From Edaphochlamys debaryana (lineage: Eukaryota; Chlorophyta; Chlorophyceae; Chlamydomonadales): a stretch of 64,000 nucleotides of DNA. Below are positions 58,901 through 64,000 of the stretch, piece by piece. Position 1 is the first letter of the stretch. Every line of letters begins with the position of its first letter. Both the position numbers and the translations under genes were made by a program. The stretch is taken from assembly GCA_016858145.1 (NCBI GenBank), contig JAEHOE010000004.1, forward strand, positions 1,550,001 to 1,614,000, written 5' to 3'. The notes beneath the pieces are model-generated. The model searched no databases. It saw only the letters and a list, made by a program, of their open reading frames with translations, and was not told the DNA's origin.

Positions 58901-61900
58901 ACACAACCGGGTGAGGCTGGTTGTGGCGTGTGGTGACCCTATGTGAGAAGCGAGTGAAGCGAACCCATCATGAAAGCCGAGGGACATAGGCGCGGCAGGA
59001 GGCCGGCGGTTGGGCGTGGCGATGGGGGCCAGTGGCGAAGCGGAGAGGGGCTCCTGGCGGGGCGGCGGGGGGTGGGGAGGCGCAGATTGGGGCTTGCGCG
59101 TTGAGGTGGTGGGGCGCGAAGATGGAGGCCAGGGGCAACGGTCGGGGCTGGTGGGAGGCTTCCCCTGGGCTACGGCACGAAAGCTCATCCTTCCCCCACC
59201 CCCACCCCCACCCCCCGCAGCTGGGCTTCGACCACAAGCGCATGGGCCAGGGCTGCGAGGACGTGCCGTACTGGGAGCTGCCGTACGCGCCGTACGACGG
59301 CGCGGGCGTGCTGTGTGTCTTCGACGGCCACCACGGCTCCAAGGTGGGTCCACGGCACTGGGGAGGGGGCACGGGGGGGTGTAGTTGGACGAGAATGCGG
59401 CTTGGGCCGGCTTGCAAACGACATCGCCATCGGCGCCGTCACTCAGACACCAGGGGATGACGGCCCTTGGGCCGGGTACCGGCGGCCATCCTAGCTTCTT
59501 GTTCCCAAGGCACGTTCGCATCCCAGCACACCCCGCTCCCACCCGCGCACGCACGGCACCCAACACCAAAGGCCTGGGGCCCCCTCATGGCCCTCGAGAA
59601 AGCCCGCGCCGCCGCAGCCGCCAGCGCCCGTAGCCGCCGCGCCAGCGCCAGGGCCGAGCGAGCAGCCCTGCAGGCAGCCCAACGGCCGCCTGGCCCGGAG
59701 CCCGGGCCCGAATCCAGAACCGATCCCGGCACGGATCCTGAGGCTGGGTCTAGATCCGGGCCCGGGCCTGGGCCTGGGGCTGGAGGCGAAGGCAGGCGCG
59801 GAGGCGCCTGGGCGCAGGCCCGGGCCCGGGCCGCCAGCCGGCGTGCGTTGGCTCAGGCGCAGGCGGTCCTGATGGGCCTCGCGTGGAGCTTTGCGGAGGA
59901 GGAGAGGCGGCCGGGGGCGCTGGGCACTTGCCAGGCAGGCGCAGGGGTACACACTGCACAGCGGACGCGCCCGTCGCAGCCGTCCGGTTTTCCTAAAGTT
60001 CTCCCGTCCTCAAGGTCCCAGCCATGCACCTTCGATTCCCCCATCCGCCCGCTCGGCCGGCAACCCACCAAGCAACTCACCCACCAACTGACCAACCAAC
60101 TACCAACCGTTTTACCCACCAACTGACGCAGGGCGCCGGCCAGGCCCGCGAGCACTTGCCCGCCGTGCTGCGCACCAAGCTGCTGCTGAGGGACGGACGC
60201 AGCGCGCCGCAGCTGGCGCCGCCGCCGCCCAAGCCGCAGCCGCGCAGGGGCGAGGGCGAGGACGGGGCGGGGGAGGAGGGCGAGGAGTCGGGGTACGCGC
60301 CCAGGTGGGTCGTAGGCGGGGCTGGGGGGGGGGGATGCGGCGGGGTTTTGAGGAGGGGGAGCGCGCAGGAGTCAGGCATTGAGGGACCACTCCATTTTGG
60401 CCGCTACATGCATCCCCTCGACTGATCCTCCTGGGAGGAATCTGCTGGACGCGTGCTTGGGTGCCGGGCGTGTGGGTTTAGGGGGTTGTGCACTACCTGC
60501 GAGGCCGCTCCAACTGGTGGAGCTGGGTGGAGCCGGTCGACCCACATCACACAACCAACCCCCGCAACTGCCGGTAGCCTGACGAACAAAGCCACCCGCG
60601 TGCGCCCGTCTTGCGTTCTGACTTGTGCTTTACGGACCGACTTGCCGTGTCTTGAATTGCACCATCGCAGCGACGACGACGACGAGGAGGACCGTGCCGC
60701 CAAGGCCGCAGCCAACGCGGCCCGCAAGAAGGCCAAGGCAGAGGCGGCGGCCAAGGCGGCGGAGGCGGAGGCGCGGGCGGCGGCCGAGGCGGCGGTGGCA
60801 CACGCGGCTGCGGGCGACACGGGCCGCCAGCCGCCGCCGCCGCAGGGCCCGCCGCTGCCGCCGCTGCTGGAGGGGCGGCCGGACGGGGCGCAGCAGACCC
60901 TGCTTAAGGTGGGGACGGGGGCGCTTGCGGGGGGCAAGCTGTTCAGCCGCGTTTCGGCGAGGAGGCGCTGGGGTCGCGTGTGCACACCGCGCATCGACAG
61001 ATGGAGCGCGGGAGGCGTCCGGCCGTCCGGCGCTGTCCACAGTCGGGTTTTCGTCCCCCCTCCCCCCTCCCCCCAGGACGTGTTCCTGACCACCGACACC
61101 TACATGTCCATGGAGGAGGGCTGCACCGCCACCGTTGTGCTGCTGGAGGCGCGGAGGGGTGGGGAGGGCGGCTGGCTGCTGCAGGTGAGGAGGGGGGTGG
61201 GTGGGGAGGAAAGGGTGGTGGGAGAGGGCAGGGTGAGGAAGAAGGGCAGGGAGTGTACTGGGTTGCGTTCACGGAGCAGCGGCAGGAAGCAATTCGGCAT
61301 GCAGAGCTGAGCAGCAAGCTGCTCCAACTTCCTGCCCCCGCCCATTTCGCTGCTCCCCTTCCCCAGACCGCCAACGTGGGCGACTCCAGTGCTGTCCTCA
61401 TCAACTTCACCAAGTGGGTCGGGGAGCAGGGGGGAGCCAGGGTTGGGGCAAGGAGGGCAGCACTGTCCCAGGACGAGTTGCGCTCATCTCGCCCCTCCTC
61501 ACTTGACTGAGGTGGGGGGCGGTGGCATGCCGGGGGGTAAGGGCGGGACCAGGAGGACCGATGGCGGCAACCCCAAGCTCTGCTTCTCAGGCGACGGGAT
61601 CCCGCTGAGCTTCAAACACCCCCTCTCTCCCCCCCCCTTTCCCACACACAGGGGCACGCACGCCCGCCTCTCCGACGACCACCGCATCTCCTCCTCCGCT
61701 GCGGAGCGGCAGCGCCTGGCGGAGCGGGGGCACACGGTGCGCACGCGGCTGTACGGCCTCAACATCAGCCGCATGCTGGGGGACAGGTGGGGCGGGGTTG
61801 GGGGAGGCGGGATGAAGGTAGAGGGGGGGGGGAGGAGGGAGGGACGAGGGAGGTCGTGGCGGCTCTAGAGGAAGAGGCGGGATTGCTCAAACGTCTTGTA

Positions 61901-62968
61901 GGCCTGCCGTCACCATGTGACGGGAGTTGCAACCAACCAACCAACCAGTAAAACGATCCCAACCACCACCACCCAACCACCCCAACCTCCCCAGGTTCCT
62001 CAAGGACGAGGACATTGGCTTCCTGGCCGAGCCCTTCGTCAGTGGGGTGGCAGAGGTGGGGCGGGAGGGAGGGAGGGAGGGACTGCTGGCCAGCCTGGGC
62101 GTTACCCACAGGCCCCCCAGCCTGGACCTGGGAGAGAGGGGCTGCGTGGGGCTTGGGCCACGAGGGCGCACCGCGTACCTCGCCCAGCCCAGGCCTGCCC
62201 TACCGCACCTGGCCACGCCCTAGAGCGCACCTCATTGCCTGCGCCTCGACCCCCAGTCGTCCAACTGGGCTCAGCTCACAGCGCTCCACCAGACAGGCGC
62301 CCTAGTACCCAACACCTCTGTTGCGTCACCCCCTTACTGATCTTCTCCCCCCTCCACGCCCCCCCCTCCGCCCCCCCCCCCAGGTGGGCCCCGAGGACTC
62401 CGCCCTGCTGGTGGTGGCCAGCGACGGGCTGTGGGACGCAGTGCCGGAGGAGCGGGCGGGCAAGATGCTGCTGCAGGTGGGGCGGGGGAGGCGGGGGGGG
62501 GGGGTGCACTCGAGGGGGGGTGCACTTGAGGCGCACACCGCGTTCAGGTCTCCGGCTGGGAGGGGCACACGGGGGGTGCAAGGGGACCACACAAAACCTC
62601 GCGCTGTCGCCAGAGTGCGGCATGCCTCCTCCACCCCATCTCCTCCCCGATGCCGCCTCTCCCAACCAACCAACCAATTCCCTCAACCCCCCACCGCCCC
62701 ACACCCCGCCCCCCAGAAGGCCGCCCCCTCTTTTCCCCCCACACACCGCCCGCTCCTCCCCACGCATGCCTCAAAGCTGAACCCCGAACTAAGCCACCAA
62801 CCCACTTTCCACCCCGCCCCCCAGGAGGCCGCCCGCTCCCCCCCCACCGCCCGCTCCGCCGCCGACCTGCTCCTGCGCCAGGCGCTGGCGGGGCACTCCA
62901 AGGACGACATCACGGTGGCCGTGCTGGAGCTGGGGCCGCACCTGCTGCCAAAGGGGGGTTCCAGGTAG
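55982..62968 (+). CDS. Membrane-anchored FHA / PP2C protein phosphatase (KAPP-like)
   Basis: Exons 55982-56113, 56187-56804, 57053-57160, 57862-57924, 58120-58207, 58430-58578, 59221-59343, (candidate 59572-59934), 60132-60304, 60671-60908, 61077-61184, 61367-61413, 61652-61786, 61995-62055, 62384-62476, 62825-62968; 759 residues, or 880 with the candidate exon. ATG 56009 is an alternative in-frame start. A hydrophobic helix (LLVAAGAVLLSVASWFSW) followed by RRR acts as signal anchor. The FHA domain has VLGRLPDCAFQ, SGRHAAI and DVGSLNGT. PP2C motifs follow: VLCVFDGHHGS, TANVGDSSAVL, ARLSDDHRI, ISRMLGDRFLKDED, LLVVASDGLWDAV, SKDDITVAVLEL, so the metal-binding Asp residues are kept. This is the domain order of plant KAPP, which docks on phosphorylated receptor kinases. 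A charged Ala/Lys/Glu insertion with an Asp run (DDDDEED) splits the phosphatase domain. Confidence 0.85.
58551..58920. repeat. Duplicated exon 6 end plus donor in the PP2C gene
   Basis: GGGGCTGCGCCTGGCGGTGC followed by ACAACCGGGTGAGG at 58551-58584 recurs with one change at 58883-58916 in the intron. A shorter donor-side fragment (CCGGGTGAGGCTGGGTGTGG) lies near 58791. All three present CGG|GTGAGG. Confidence 0.8.
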
Positions 62969-63175
62969 CTTGGGAGCTGCGCCGTGATGGAGCTGGGGCC
63001 GCAACTGCTGCCAAAGGGCGGGTCCTGGTAGCTTGGGGGCTCAGAAGGTCTGGGGACGCATGAGAGCAGGTCTGCAGGGAGCGAGGGGGTCGGCGGTGTG
63101 GGCCTGCTGGCGGTGATGGAGCCTTGGTCGCAACCGCGGGGCTCCAGTTAGCTTGTGGGGGGCAGAAGATCTGGG
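62921..63175 (+). repeat. 63-bp tandem duplication of the PP2C gene's 3' end including the stop codon
   Basis: The unit at 62921, containing the last codons and TAG, is repeated at 62984 (GAGCTGGGGCCGCAACTGCT, then GGTAGCTTGGGGG) and, more diverged, at about 63113 (CCAGTTAGCTTGTGGGG). The 63-base period is a whole number of codons, so each copy keeps the original frame beyond the true stop at 62966. Confidence 0.8.
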
Positions 63176-64000
63176 GACACGTAGCCTGGGTGCAGGCAGC
63201 TGGGGACGCATGCGGAGTGTACATGGGAAGCAAGCCCAAGCGGGCGGGAAGCGCATTCCGCGTGTGCGTGTTTGGGGGTGGGGGTCAGACAGGGCTTGGC
63301 CTGGATAGGGCGTAGTGGGACGACCGCGGCGACCGACCCTGAGCGGCAGCACGGCAAGGCGCGGGTGGAGCAGGGGCCCCAGTTGAGCGTGGACAGCTCG
63401 CAGCAAGGTAGGGTAACACCAAGGGGGGGCTCCGCATTGTGGTTTGTTTGGAGCTGAGCTGAGCCGTGGGTTGAGGTGGTTTGGGGGTTGGGGTACCCAC
63501 CCAGCGGGGTCCAAGCATGGGTACGTAGGAGAAGACAATTGGGATGGGGGGAGGGGTCGGGCAGGGTACTGGTGGTGAGGGGCAAGTGCGCTCGCTGTTT
63601 GGCCGATGGCCCCTGGGCAGGGAACCAGGCGTGTGGGAGTCATTGTGGTTTGGGATGGGCAGGCAGGCCGCCGCCAGCTCGAGGGGCGCGGGCCGTGGCT
63701 TGACCTAGTTGAGCCGTGAGATACATACTCAGGGTTAGGGTTGGGATTCAAAGGCGAATGACAACATCTTCGGGTGACAGCAGGAGGGCGTGTGGGGCTG
63801 ATCGCTGGGCTCTTGGCCTGGGTGTGGGTGTGGAGCGCGGCCTGCAGGCCTGAAGTGTTGGTAGCCGCGGGCCTGGTGTGGGGGACGTGCGTGCGATTGG
63901 TGCGGGGGTCGATGCGTCTGTGACGTTTGCGGGCGGCATTTCTTGAGACAGGCGGCTCTCGCGGCAGGTGTAACGGAAGTTAGGAGGCCTGGGCTGTCTC
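63176..64000. other. 3' UTR of the PP2C gene and spacer
   Basis: No further gene is supported to the window end. The next feature is TGTAA at 63969, a likely poly(A) signal. Confidence 0.5.
63969..63973 (+). terminator. Poly(A) signal TGTAA, probable for the PP2C gene
   Basis: First clear plus-strand TGTAA after the stop at 62966, giving a 3' UTR of about 1 kb. Confidence 0.45.

Overview
The window looks like nuclear DNA of a green alga, most likely a volvocine or chlamydomonad. It is very GC-rich and the genes are broken into many short exons. Several genes are followed by TGTAA, the poly(A) signal typical of this group, and the proteins carry long Ala/Gly/Ser-rich low-complexity stretches. 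I rebuilt the exon chains by hand from GT-AG (a few GC-AG) borders and reading-phase agreement. In seven of the protein genes the phases close from end to end; the DUF1995 gene lacks only its last exon. No expression data were available.

Layout. 1-3572 (+): last eight exons of an SBP-box-type transcription factor with C-terminal ankyrin repeats. 6824-7723 (-): unrecognised Ser/Ala-rich protein. 9476-14230 (-): chloroplast DUF1995 protein whose introns are full of copies of its own splice sites, including a 62-bp minisatellite. 15317-15388 (-): tRNA-Arg(TCT). 15989-20203: a partially duplicated RPL23 locus, first a truncated copy and then the intact two-exon gene (19527-20203). 21454-22163: a 315-bp tandem repeat. 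22866-24977 and 43072-44874 (+): two paralogous NHL/BTB/BACK genes with shared frameshifts. 26201-33291 (-): a 1406-residue FHA coiled-coil polyQ protein with a small MITE in one intron. 34091-36643 (+): a THYN1-like EVE-domain protein. 37415-42829 (-): a secreted GT92-like glycosyltransferase. 46025-54624 (-): a BIRC6-like ubiquitin-conjugating enzyme with an N-terminal RanBP2 zinc finger. 55982-62968 (+): a membrane-anchored FHA/PP2C phosphatase with the domain order of plant KAPP.

The genes are ordinary eukaryotic single-gene units, not an operon. They cover transcription, chloroplast biogenesis, translation, ubiquitin transfer, phospho-signalling, nucleic-acid or chromatin reading and glycosylation. 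Two use FHA phosphothreonine readers. The most unusual pattern is genome-structural. In at least six genes, 19-62 bp segments spanning an exon-intron border are repeated inside the adjacent intron, leaving arrays of spare donors or acceptors. A possible one-nucleotide exon and identical frameshifts shared by two BTB paralogs are the other leading oddities.
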